Shown here one piece after another: positions 22,776-31,178 of a stretch of DNA of 64,000 nucleotides; the stretch's first letter is position 1, and every line of letters begins with the position of its first letter. Origin of the DNA: Pseudomonas sp. QS1027 (GTDB lineage: Bacteria; Pseudomonadota; Gammaproteobacteria; Pseudomonadales; Pseudomonadaceae); the NCBI RefSeq assembly GCF_002814235.1, contig NZ_PHSU01000009.1:141920-205919 (forward strand), given 5' to 3'. A model generated the notes under the pieces. That model made no database searches. It saw only the letters and a program-made list of their open reading frames with translations, and had not been told where the DNA came from. A program made the translations under genes and the position numbers.

Positions 22776-24260
22776 ATGAGTGTAAGCAACCCCACCCTGA
22801 TCACGTTCGTGATCTATATCGCCGCCATGGTGCTGATCGGCCTGATGGCTTATCGCTCGACCAATAACCTCTCCGATTACATTCTCGGCGGCCGCAGCCT
22901 CGGCAGCGTGGTCACCGCGCTGTCGGCTGGCGCTTCCGATATGAGCGGCTGGCTGCTGATGGGTTTGCCTGGCGCGATCTACCTGTCGGGTCTGTCGGAA
23001 AGCTGGATCGCCATTGGCCTGATCGTCGGGGCCTACCTGAACTGGCTGTTCGTCGCCGGGCGCCTGCGGGTGCAGACCGAGCACAATGGTGACGCGCTGA
23101 CCCTGCCGGACTATTTCTCCAGTCGTTTCGAGGACCACAGCGGCCTGCTGCGGATCATTGCGGCGCTGGTGATCCTGGTGTTCTTCACCATCTACTGTGC
23201 GTCGGGCATCGTTGCCGGGGCGCGGCTGTTCGAAAGCACCTTTGGCATGTCCTACGAAACGGCCTTGTGGGCCGGTGCGGCGGCGACCATTGCCTACACC
23301 TTTATCGGTGGTTTCCTGGCGGTCAGTTGGACAGATACCGTACAAGCCACCCTGATGATCTTTGCACTGATTCTTACGCCGATCATCGTGCTGTTGGCCA
23401 CCGGTGGCGTCGACACCACCTTCCTGGCCATTGAAGCCAAGGATCCGGCCAACTTCGACATGCTCAAGGGCACCACCTTCGTCGGCATCCTCTCGCTGAT
23501 GGGCTGGGGCCTGGGTTACTTCGGCCAGCCGCATATCCTGGCGCGCTTCATGGCGGCGGATTCGGTCAAGTCGATTGCCAAGGCCCGGCGTATTTCCATG
23601 ACCTGGATGATCCTGTGCCTGGGCGGCACCGTGGCGGTGGGCTTCTTCGGAATCGCCTACTTCTCGGCGCATCCTGATGTGGCGGGGCCCGTGGCCGAGA
23701 ACCATGAGCGGGTGTTTATCGAGTTGGCGAAGATCCTGTTCAATCCATGGATCGCCGGTGTGCTGCTGTCGGCGATCCTGGCGGCGGTGATGAGCACCCT
23801 GAGCTGCCAGTTACTGGTGTGCTCCAGTGCCCTGACCGAGGACTTCTACAAGACCTTCCTGCGCAAATCGGCTTCCCAGCGGGAGCTGGTCTGGGTCGGT
23901 CGCGCCATGGTCCTGCTGGTGGCGTTGGTGGCCATCGCCCTGGCGGCCAATCCGGAAAACCGTGTGCTGGGGCTGGTGAGCTACGCCTGGGCCGGTTTTG
24001 GCGCGGCGTTCGGTCCGGTGGTGCTGATCTCGGTGATCTGGAAGGACATGACCCGCAATGGCGCGTTGGCCGGGATTCTGGTGGGTGCGATCACGGTGAT
24101 CGTCTGGAAACACTTCAATCTGTTGGGGCTGTACGAAATCATTCCGGGCTTTATCTTCGCCAGCCTGGCGATCTATATCGTCAGCCGGATGGGCACGCCC
24201 TCGGCGCTGATGCTGCAACGCTTCGATGCGGCGGAGAAGCAATTCCGCCTGGAGCACTGA
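22776..24260 (+). CDS. putP: Sodium/proline symporter PutP
   Basis: 494 aa, SSS family length, about 13 membrane spans. Diagnostic stretches are LSAGASDMSGWLLMGLPGA (Na+ and proline site in TM2), LPDYFSSRFED and GYFGQPHILARFMA. It brings proline into the cell with Na+ for PutA to oxidise. The N terminus MSVSNPTLITFV is preceded by a GGGA box. It is divergent from putA and should share its regulation. Confidence 0.95.
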   Translation: MSVSNPTLITFVIYIAAMVLIGLMAYRSTNNLSDYILGGRSLGSVVTALSAGASDMSGWLLMGLPGAIYLSGLSESWIAIGLIVGAYLNWLFVAGRLRVQTEHNGDALTLPDYFSSRFEDHSGLLRIIAALVILVFFTIYCASGIVAGARLFESTFGMSYETALWAGAAATIAYTFIGGFLAVSWTDTVQATLMIFALILTPIIVLLATGGVDTTFLAIEAKDPANFDMLKGTTFVGILSLMGWGLGYFGQPHILARFMAADSVKSIAKARRISMTWMILCLGGTVAVGFFGIAYFSAHPDVAGPVAENHERVFIELAKILFNPWIAGVLLSAILAAVMSTLSCQLLVCSSALTEDFYKTFLRKSASQRELVWVGRAMVLLVALVAIALAANPENRVLGLVSYAWAGFGAAFGPVVLISVIWKDMTRNGALAGILVGAITVIVWKHFNLLGLYEIIPGFIFASLAIYIVSRMGTPSALMLQRFDAAEKQFRLEH

Positions 24261-24302
24261 TCGAAAAGGGGCTGAAGCCCTGAGCGCCTGCGGATCGGAA
24301 AG

Positions 24303-24332
24303 CGGCCCGTCTCCCTGGAGGCGGGCCGTTTT
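24303..24332. terminator. Bidirectional intrinsic terminator between putP and metY
   Basis: A near-perfect hairpin: CGGCCCG (24303-24309) pairs with CGGGCCG (24322-24328), and the inner part also pairs with one mismatch. TTTT follows at 24329-24332 for putP. It lies between two converging genes, so it may serve both, although the minus strand has only a weak T-tract. Confidence 0.8.
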
Positions 24333-24335
24333 GCT

Positions 24336-25604
24336 TCAAGCGCGTAGCGCTTGTTGCAAGTCTTCGAGGATGTCCTCGATCGCTTCGATACCGACGGACA
24401 GGCGGATCATTTCCGGCTTCACCCCGGCCTTGGCCTGCTCTTCCTCGTTCATTTGTCGATGGGTGGTGGAGGCCGGATGGCAGGCCAGGGACTTGGCATC
24501 GCCGATATTCACCAGGCGCTTGAAGATCTGCAGCGCATCGTAGAAACGCACGCCGGCCTCATAGCCGCCCTTGAGGCCGAACGACAGGATTGCCGAAGGC
24601 TTGCCCTGCATGTACTTGAGCGCCAGCTCATGGTGCGGATGGTCCGGCAGGCCGGCGTAACTGACCCAGGCCACTTGCTCGTGAGCCTTGAGGAACTGCG
24701 CCACCTTGAGCGCGTTCTCGGTATGCCGCTCCATGCGCAAGGCCAGGGTTTCCAGGCCTTGCAGCAGGAGGAAGGCGTTCATCGGCGCCAGGGCCGCGCC
24801 GGTATTGCGCAACGGCACCGTGCGGGCGCGGGCGATAAAGGCCGCCGGGCCGAATTTTTCCGTGTAGACCACGCCGTGATAGGCGGCTTCCGGGGTGTTC
24901 AGGCCGGGGAATTTCTCCGGGTAATCGGCCCAGGGGAAGGTGCCGGCATCGACAATCACCCCGCCCAGGGAATTGCCGTGGCCGCCGACGTACTTGGTTA
25001 CCGAATGCACGACGATGTCGGCGCCGAACTGGATCGGCTTGCACAGGATCGGCGTCGCCACGGTGTTGTCGACCATCAGCGGCACGCCGCGGGCATGGGC
25101 AACCTCGGCGAAACGCTGGAGATCGACGATATTGCCCGCCGGGTTGCCGATGCTTTCGCAATAGACCAGTTTGGTGTTCTCGTCGATCAGTTCGGCGATG
25201 GCTTCGGGCGAGTCGTCGCGGGCGAAGCGTACATCGACACCGAAACTCGGCAGCAGGTGGGCGAAGAGGGTGTAGGTGCCGCCGTAGAGTTGCGGCGTGG
25301 AGACGATATTGTCGCCGGCGCGGGTCAGGGTCTGGATCGCGTAGTGGATCGCGGCGCTGCCGGCGGACACCGCCAACCCGGCGATCCCGCCTTCGAGGGC
25401 GGCGAGACGCTGTTCCAGCACGTCGTTGGTGGGGTTCATGATCCGGGTGTAGATATTGCCCGGGACATCCAGGTTGAACAGGTCGGCGCCGTGCTGGGCG
25501 TTATCGAATTCGAAGGCGACGTTCTGGTAGATGGGCACGGCCACGGCCTTGGTGGTCGGGTCCGACTTGAAACCGTGATGGAGCGCAATCGTTGCGTCTT
25601 TCAT
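24336..25604 (-). CDS. metY: O-acetylhomoserine sulfhydrylase (aminocarboxypropyltransferase)
   Basis: 422 aa from ATG 25604 (MKDATIALHHGF), the family length. PLP enzyme of the Cys/Met metabolism group: PLP-phosphate region SAGSAAIHYAIQ, substrate site VDNTVATP, and the PLP Lys in VVHSVTKYVGGHGNSLGG near residue 204. It makes homocysteine from O-acetyl- or O-succinylhomoserine and sulfide for methionine synthesis; the MetY-type C terminus (LVNIGDAKSLACHPASTTH) supports OAH over OSH. The upstream frame extension to 25763 lacks homology-like features and was rejected. No SAM riboswitch was seen upstream. Confidence 0.92.
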   Translation of the reverse strand: MKDATIALHHGFKSDPTTKAVAVPIYQNVAFEFDNAQHGADLFNLDVPGNIYTRIMNPTNDVLEQRLAALEGGIAGLAVSAGSAAIHYAIQTLTRAGDNIVSTPQLYGGTYTLFAHLLPSFGVDVRFARDDSPEAIAELIDENTKLVYCESIGNPAGNIVDLQRFAEVAHARGVPLMVDNTVATPILCKPIQFGADIVVHSVTKYVGGHGNSLGGVIVDAGTFPWADYPEKFPGLNTPEAAYHGVVYTEKFGPAAFIARARTVPLRNTGAALAPMNAFLLLQGLETLALRMERHTENALKVAQFLKAHEQVAWVSYAGLPDHPHHELALKYMQGKPSAILSFGLKGGYEAGVRFYDALQIFKRLVNIGDAKSLACHPASTTHRQMNEEEQAKAGVKPEMIRLSVGIEAIEDILEDLQQALRA

Positions 25605-25772
25605 AAAGTCTCGACTCAGTGAAATTCCATTAGTGAGCACGCCAGGCGGCTGCGGTCGCTTAATGGTCTCGTGTGTCTGAGTCGCCAATGACCTCGGGTT
25701 CTGCGCCCGCTGTCGGACCGCAAACCGGCGCGCCAGTGTCCGATACTGGCGCGCAATCGGCAAGTGGCCGGA

Positions 25773-26267
25773 TTAAGCCAGCTCGTTGTCCGCCTGATTG
25801 ACGAAGATCAGCACCCCAAGGATCGCCATGTAGAACTTGAAGGCCGGCTCCTGGCCATTCCAGGTCTGCGATTGCCACATCAGGAACCACTCGCCACCGA
25901 CCACCATGAAACCGAAGAACCAGACCAGGAAACCGACGGTTGCGCCGCTGACGACCCATTTTTTTGCCTGTTCGAAGGCGGCGGCGTCGCGGTGACGCGC
26001 TCGCCAGAGTGACCACGTGCCCCAGGCCAGCAGTACGGCGGTCAGGCCTTCGCCGAAGATGATCAGCCAATAGGCGGCGTGCCAGAGCGCGGGCGTGGTG
26101 ATCGCACGGTACATCGCGGCATTGTCCGGGAAGGTGGTGTCCATGCTCAGCACATGACGGACAAAGGCGAAGTTGGAGCCGTAGTCGGTGATGTTGTTGA
26201 AGGTCACCATGAAGGCGAAGGCCGCGAGGGCCAGGGTGAGGATAATCTTGGCGTAGCGGCTGGTCAT
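25773..26267 (-). CDS. DUF2165 family small membrane protein
   Basis: 164 aa with four hydrophobic segments (IILTLALAAFAFMVTFNN, AAYWLIIFGEGLTAVLLAWG, GATVGFLVWFFGFMVVGGE, FYMAILGVLIFVNQ). The pattern FNNITDYGSN and the tryptophan-rich middle match the DUF2165 family as I recognise it. No function is known. ATG 26267 (MTSRYAKIIL) was chosen over the track-long extension, which is basic and low in hydrophobicity. Its 3' end is 168 bp from metY. Confidence 0.75.
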   Translation of the reverse strand: MTSRYAKIILTLALAAFAFMVTFNNITDYGSNFAFVRHVLSMDTTFPDNAAMYRAITTPALWHAAYWLIIFGEGLTAVLLAWGTWSLWRARHRDAAAFEQAKKWVVSGATVGFLVWFFGFMVVGGEWFLMWQSQTWNGQEPAFKFYMAILGVLIFVNQADNELA

Positions 26268-26418
26268 TGCTCGGATCCTTCTTTCCGATAGGCGGGAAAA
26301 CGACCTTATCACCGCCCGCCCCCGGGAAGATGTCAGACACTTCCGATGCCGCCGGTACGCTGCGACCTGACGTACGCCCGGGCACAAGGTAAACTTCGCC
26401 TCCTTCGCAGGAGTCGCC

Positions 26419-27255
26419 ATGAACTACCGTCACGCCTTCCACGCCGGCAATCACGCCGACGTCTTGAAACACCTGATCCTGACCCGCCTGATCGCCCTGA
26501 TGGCGCGCAAGGAGCAGCCGTTCGCCTATATCGACAGTCACGCCGGCATTGGCCTGTATGACCTCAAGGGCGACCAGGCCAGCCGCACCGGTGAATACCT
26601 GGAGGGGATCGCCCGCTTGTGGGGCGAACAGGAGCTGCCCGCGTCGACCGCCGATTACATGCGTGTGCTGCACGAGATGAACCCGGATGGCGAATTGCGC
26701 TACTACCCGGGCTCGCCGGAGCTGGCGCGGCGCCTGAGTCGTGAGCGCGAGCGGATCCTGCTCAACGAGAAGCACCCGGAAGACGGCAAGCTGCTCAAGG
26801 ACAACATGAAGGGCGATCGGCGCGTGGCGGTGCACCTGGGCGAAGGCTGGCATGTGGCGCGGGCGTTGCTGCCGGTGGCGGAGAAACGTGCGGTGCTGCT
26901 GATCGATCCGCCGTTCGAACAGCTGGATGAGATGCAGCGCTGCGCGGCATCGCTGAAAGAAGCCATCGGGCGCATGCGCCAGACGGTGGCGGCGATCTGG
27001 TATCCGATCAAGGACCAGCGTGCATTGAAGCGCTTCTATCAGGATCTGGCCGGCAGCGGTGCGCCGAAATTGCTGCGGGTGGAATTGCTGGTGCATCCGC
27101 TGGACACGCCGGCGAGCCTGAACGGTTCGGGTCTGGCGATTGCCAATCCGCCGTGGGGGCTGGAGGAGGAGTTGCGTGAGCTGTTGCCGTGGCTGGCGCA
27201 GAAGCTGGGTCAGACCCAGGGCGACTGGCGGATGGATTGGTTGATTGCCGAGTAA
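26419..27255 (+). CDS. rlmJ: 23S rRNA (adenine(2030)-N6)-methyltransferase RlmJ
   Basis: 278 aa, normal length. N-terminal MNYRHAFHAGNHADVLKH is diagnostic of RlmJ; the SAM site includes YIDSHAGIGLYDL and the catalytic motif is IDPPFEQ (an N6-adenine DPPY-type motif). It methylates A2030 of 23S rRNA. GCAGGAG precedes ATG 26419. It is the only plus-strand gene between metY and msrA. Confidence 0.95.
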   Translation: MNYRHAFHAGNHADVLKHLILTRLIALMARKEQPFAYIDSHAGIGLYDLKGDQASRTGEYLEGIARLWGEQELPASTADYMRVLHEMNPDGELRYYPGSPELARRLSRERERILLNEKHPEDGKLLKDNMKGDRRVAVHLGEGWHVARALLPVAEKRAVLLIDPPFEQLDEMQRCAASLKEAIGRMRQTVAAIWYPIKDQRALKRFYQDLAGSGAPKLLRVELLVHPLDTPASLNGSGLAIANPPWGLEEELRELLPWLAQKLGQTQGDWRMDWLIAE

Positions 27256-27300
27256 GTTGGGGGCTTTGGGTTTTCCCACCGATGCCCTGGACACATCGGA

Positions 27301-27380
27301 ACCTGTAGGAGCCTGGCTTGCCAGCGAAGAGGCCCTCAAGAGCGCCAAAAGCTTCGCGGGCAAGCCCTGCTCCTACAGGT
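27301..27380. repeat. REP-type imperfect palindrome between rlmJ and msrA
   Basis: Arms 27301-27329 and 27352-27380 are inverted complements apart from a few mismatches in the middle. The outer part reads ACCTGTAGGAGC and the inner part GCTTGCC..GCGAAG. One arm carries the 'CAGCGAAG' form and the other 'TTCGCGGGCAAG', so it combines the two REP cores found elsewhere in this window. It lies between convergent genes and may act as a transcript end. Confidence 0.8.
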
Positions 27381-27428
27381 CCGTGGCGTCCGCAAAACGT
27401 GCGTCGACGCCGAACTGTAGGCGGTGAA

Positions 27429-28076
27429 TCAGATCGGGCAGGTCACGCCCGTGCCGCGAATCCCGCAATAACCTTCGGGGTTCTTCGCCAGGTACTGCTG
27501 GTGATAGGCCTCGGCATAGAAGAAGGTCGGCGCTTCGTCGATTTCCGTGGTGATCGTGCCATGGCCGGCCTTGCTCAGTTCGGCCTGGAACAGCTGCTTG
27601 CTCTTCAGCGCGGCTTCCAGCTGGTCCGGCTTGGTGGCGTAGACCACCGAGCGGTACTGGCTGCCGATGTCGTTGCCCTGGCGCATGCCCTGGGTCGGAT
27701 CGTGCAGTTCCCAGAACAGCGCCAGCAATTGCTCGTAGCTGACGATTTCCGGTTCATACACCACCAGCACCACTTCGCTATGGCCGGTCAGGCCCGAGCA
27801 GACCTCTTCGTAGGTCGGGTTCGGCGTGAAACCGCCGGCATAACCCACCGAGGTGCTGTACACCCCTTCACGTTGCCAGAAGCGCCGTTCCGCGCCCCAG
27901 AAACAACCCAGGCCGAAAATCGCGAATTCCACGTTGCCAGGGAATGGGCCCAGCAGCGGGTTGCCGTTGACGAAATGGTTTTCCGGCACGGTCATTGGGG
28001 TTTCGCGGCCAGGCAGAGCTTGTTCTTTGGTTGGGAGCACGTTTTTGTTCACCAGTATTTCCGAGCGCAAGACCAT
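27429..28076 (-). CDS. msrA: Peptide methionine-(S)-S-oxide reductase MsrA
   Basis: 215 aa. The catalytic motif is [12 protein letters not shown] with Cys58; resolving Cys residues lie in the C-terminal [15 protein letters not shown]. The N-terminal ~45 residues precede the catalytic domain as in the longer MsrA form of E. coli. It repairs methionine sulfoxide in proteins using thioredoxin. Located 78 bp downstream of dipA on the same strand, so it might be in the same transcript. Confidence 0.95.
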   Translation of the reverse strand: MVLRSEILVNKNVLPTKEQALPGRETPMTVPENHFVNGNPLLGPFPGNVEFAIFGLGCFWGAERRFWQREGVYSTSVGYAGGFTPNPTYEEVCSGLTGHSEVVLVVYEPEIVSYEQLLALFWELHDPTQGMRQGNDIGSQYRSVVYATKPDQLEAALKSKQLFQAELSKAGHGTITTEIDEAPTFFYAEAYHQQYLAKNPEGYCGIRGTGVTCPI

Positions 28077-28154
28077 GTGACAGTCCTCTCAGTCAGGTTG
28101 GGATAAGCGATACAGGAAGATAGACCGACAGTGTGCCCGAGTGTTACAGCGCTG

Positions 28155-30848
28155 TCAGGCCAAAGGGCCGCGCGGGTAACGTTTGAGCTGCTGGATCAGG
28201 TCGAGACCGGGGATCGGCCGGTCGAACAGGTAGCCCTGGCCGACGTCGCAACGGTGGCGGCGCAGGAAGGTCAGCTGCTCGTAGGTCTCGATCCCTTCGG
28301 CCACTACCTTGATCTTCAGGTTGTGGGCCATGGCGATCACCGCGGAGGTGATTTCCATGTCGTCCTGGTTGTCCGGGATTTCATGGATGAAGCTGCGATC
28401 GATCTTGATGATGTCGATCGGGAATTTCTTCAGGTAGCTCAGGGACGAGTAGCCGGTGCCGAAATCATCCATGGCCAGGGTCAGGCCGAGCTTTTTCAAC
28501 TGGTCGAGTTGCTGGTGGGTGTCTTCGGTGGCCTCCAGCAGCAGGCCTTCGGTCAGTTCCAGCTCCAGCAGGGCCGGCGCCAGTTGTTCTTCCTTGAGGA
28601 TACTGGCGATGGAGGCCACCAGGTCCGGGTCGGAGAACTGCTTGGGCGACAGGTTGATCGCCACCTGCAGCCTGCCCAGCCCGGAGGCGGTCAGTTGCTT
28701 GCTCATGCGGCAGGCCTGGCGCGCGACCCATTTGCCGATCGGGATGATCAGGCCGGTTTCCTCGGCGACGCTGATGAACTGGTCCGGGCGGATCATGCCG
28801 CGTTCCGGGTGATTCCAGCGCAACAGCGCTTCCATGCCCAGCAGGCGACCGCTGCGCAGGCAGAGCTTGGGCTGGTAGAACACGTCCAGCTCGTTCTGGG
28901 TCAGGGCCCGGCGCAGGTTGTTCTCGACGAACAGCTTGTAGCTGGCCTCGGCGTTCAGCGCCTCGGTGAAGACCTGGACCTGGTGCTTGCCGTTGGCCTT
29001 GGCCTTGTGCAGGGCCAGGCCGGCGTTGCGCATCAGGGTCTGCGGGTCGCGGCCGTGCAGCGGCGCGCTGGCCAGGCCCACGGAGCCGGTGACGCTGATC
29101 AGCTGGTTGTCGACGAACATCGGCTTGTCGAGGGTGGTCAGCAGCTGGCTGGCGATCTGTTGCCCGGTTTCCAGGTCGGTATCGTCCAGCAGCACCGCGA
29201 ATTCGTTACTGGCAAAGCGCGCCAGGCTGCCGCTCGGGCTCAGGCTGTTGCGCAGGCGTCGGGCCAGGCTGATCAGCAGCTTGTCGCCGGTCTGGTGGCC
29301 GAGGCTGTCGTTGATCCGCTTGAAGTTGTCGATGTCCACCAGCAGCAGGCTGATGGGCGAATCGCTGTCGCGGGCGAAACGCTCGTCGAGGTTGCGGATA
29401 AAGGCCGGACGGTTGCCCAGGTTGGTCAGGTTGTCGGTGTAGGCCAGGCGCTCGATGCGCTGTTGCGCCAGCTTGGTCTGGGTGATGTCTTCGTAGATGC
29501 CGATGTAGTGGGTCAGTTCGCGGTTGTCGCCATAGACCTTGGAAATCGACAGCTGGCCCCAGTAGGGTTCCAGGTTCTTGCGCCGGCTCTTGAACTCGCC
29601 TTGCCAGCTGTTGCTCTTGGCCAGGCTCGAGGGCGCGTCGAACAGCAGTTCGCTGAGGTTCTCCAGGGCTGGCAGCTCGGAGAGCTTCTGGCCGTGGACT
29701 TCATCGGTACTGTACTGGGTGATGGCGGTGAAGCTGGGGTTGACGTATTCCACCACGCCGTCGCTGCTGACCAGCAGGAAGGCATTCGCGCTCTGTTCCA
29801 CGGCTCGCTGGAACAGGTGCAGGGCGCTGGTGGCGGCCCGTCGGTTGTGGTTGTTGATGACCTGGGCGAACTGGTCCGCCAGCTCGCCGGCGAAGGCGAT
29901 TTCATCGGACTGCCAGGCGCGGCTCTTGCCGGTCTGTTCCAGGCACAGCACGCCGACCACCTGGCCGTCGATGCGGATACTGGCATCGAGCATGGCATTG
30001 GTGTCCCGCGGGCGCAGGCTTTCGGCCATTTCCCGTGTGCGCGGGTCGCGGTTGGCGTTGTGGGCGTCGATGGCGCGGCTGGTGTGCAGGGCTTCCAGGT
30101 AGTCGGGGAAACCACTGACATCGATGATGTCCGGCAGCACGTATTGCTGGCGATCGCGGTGGTAGGAGCAGATCGGTACCAGGCGATTGCCTTCGAGGTT
30201 CCAGATGCTCGCGCAGTCGATCTCGTAGATGTCGCAGGCGCAACGGGTGATCAGCTCAGCGGCTTCGAGCAGGGACTTGCCGGCGCTGTAGCGCTGGCGC
30301 GCCAGGCGCAGGATCAGGTCCTGCTGGGCGCGCACCCGGTCGAGGTGGAGCAATTGTTCCTGCTGGGCGCGCTGGTTCAGTTCCAGGGCAATCTGCAGGC
30401 GGCTGTTCTGGGTTTCCAGGTCGGCGGCCGGCAAGCTCGGCTCTTGGCCGAGCAGGCCTTCGACCACCAGCAGGTAGCCGCGCAGCAGGTGACGGTTGTG
30501 TTGTTTGTAGGCTTCACCGACTTCCAGCAGGCTCAGTGGCCCCTGGGTGGTGTGCAGGGTGTAGCGGATCAGGTAATGCGGGCTGTCGACCAGTTGCTGC
30601 TGGATGGTGTCGTGCAGCCGGTAACGGGCTTCGGGCTCCATCAGGCTGGCATAGGGCGAACCGACCAGGGCGCAGAGTTCGATGGCCGGTTGGCCGAACT
30701 GGCGCTCGCAATTGGGATCGAGAAACAGCAGTGCCCAGCTTGCTTCATTCAGCCGTTCGAAACGCAGCATGCCGAGCCGCGAGGGCACCGGCAATTGCGT
30801 TACTACCTCGGCCGCCAATCTATTGGCGACATCCGGTTGGCTTTTCAT
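28155..30848 (-). CDS. dipA: c-di-GMP phosphodiesterase with PAS-GAF-PAS-GGDEF-EAL domains (DipA-like)
   Basis: 897 aa. An N-terminal PAS-like region (~20-130), GAF (~185-335), PAS (~345-460), GGDEF (~465-630) and EAL (~645-890). The GGDEF signature is degenerate: ASNEF at 546-550. The EAL domain has its motifs: MEALLRW (E673), NLSPKQF, ELTEGLLLE, DDFGTGYSS, KIDRSF and VVAEGIET, so it should hydrolyse c-di-GMP. Domain order, length, the ASNEF motif and the position between msrA and aceF all match P. aeruginosa DipA (PA5017), which promotes biofilm dispersal. Terminates 78 bp before msrA. Confidence 0.85.
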   Translation of the reverse strand: MKSQPDVANRLAAEVVTQLPVPSRLGMLRFERLNEASWALLFLDPNCERQFGQPAIELCALVGSPYASLMEPEARYRLHDTIQQQLVDSPHYLIRYTLHTTQGPLSLLEVGEAYKQHNRHLLRGYLLVVEGLLGQEPSLPAADLETQNSRLQIALELNQRAQQEQLLHLDRVRAQQDLILRLARQRYSAGKSLLEAAELITRCACDIYEIDCASIWNLEGNRLVPICSYHRDRQQYVLPDIIDVSGFPDYLEALHTSRAIDAHNANRDPRTREMAESLRPRDTNAMLDASIRIDGQVVGVLCLEQTGKSRAWQSDEIAFAGELADQFAQVINNHNRRAATSALHLFQRAVEQSANAFLLVSSDGVVEYVNPSFTAITQYSTDEVHGQKLSELPALENLSELLFDAPSSLAKSNSWQGEFKSRRKNLEPYWGQLSISKVYGDNRELTHYIGIYEDITQTKLAQQRIERLAYTDNLTNLGNRPAFIRNLDERFARDSDSPISLLLVDIDNFKRINDSLGHQTGDKLLISLARRLRNSLSPSGSLARFASNEFAVLLDDTDLETGQQIASQLLTTLDKPMFVDNQLISVTGSVGLASAPLHGRDPQTLMRNAGLALHKAKANGKHQVQVFTEALNAEASYKLFVENNLRRALTQNELDVFYQPKLCLRSGRLLGMEALLRWNHPERGMIRPDQFISVAEETGLIIPIGKWVARQACRMSKQLTASGLGRLQVAINLSPKQFSDPDLVASIASILKEEQLAPALLELELTEGLLLEATEDTHQQLDQLKKLGLTLAMDDFGTGYSSLSYLKKFPIDIIKIDRSFIHEIPDNQDDMEITSAVIAMAHNLKIKVVAEGIETYEQLTFLRRHRCDVGQGYLFDRPIPGLDLIQQLKRYPRGPLA

Positions 30849-31178
30849 TGAGAGCTCGCTTCAAGAGTACGGGTCACGCTGGGTAAAAACCGTTTTTCTG
30901 GCGTGTTGGGCAAGGTTGCATTAAGCGGGTCAGGCTGACAAGCACAACAGTGGCTCCGTGCCTTCAATGTATCGGCCGAGGAGGGAATTTCTCCAGTGAA
31001 CGGGCTTCGCCACCCGTCTATTTCAAGGGGCGCACGGCGTTGGCTGAACCGTTTGGGGCATTGCCCGGAAAACAGGCAAAAAAAGCCCCGCCAAGTGGCG
31101 GGGTTGAGGTACGAGCGTGGCGCTCGGAAATCGGTGCGCGGGCCCGGTCTCCCCAAAGAGAAGAGGCCGGGCCAGCGG
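30849..31178. promoter_or_regulatory. dipA upstream region / aceF downstream region
   Basis: 330 bp with no gene. It contains the aceEF terminator near 31078-31103, a second hairpin with arms GGCCCGG (31141-31147) and CCGGGCC (31167-31173) just after the aceF stop, and the dipA promoter on the minus strand, which could not be fixed by eye. The 31004-31070 stretch shows no clear signal. Confidence 0.5.
31078..31103 (-). terminator. Intrinsic terminator of the aceEF operon
   Basis: On the minus strand, CCCCGCCA (31096-31103) and its complement (31086-31093) form a tight eight-pair stem with a short loop, followed by seven T (31078-31084 on the complementary strand). About 75 bp after the aceF stop. 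Confidence 0.85.

Noticed and set aside
25605..25772. Possible SAM or other riboswitch upstream of metY
   Set aside because: No SAM-I/II/IV-like conserved blocks or stable stacked hairpins were seen in the 168-bp leader.
28131..30851. 906-codon plus-strand ORF opposite dipA, and a similar 866-codon minus-strand ORF at 36000-38600 opposite glnE
   Set aside because: Both mirror well-recognised genes on the other strand and show the same Gln/His/Arg-rich composition of antisense frames.
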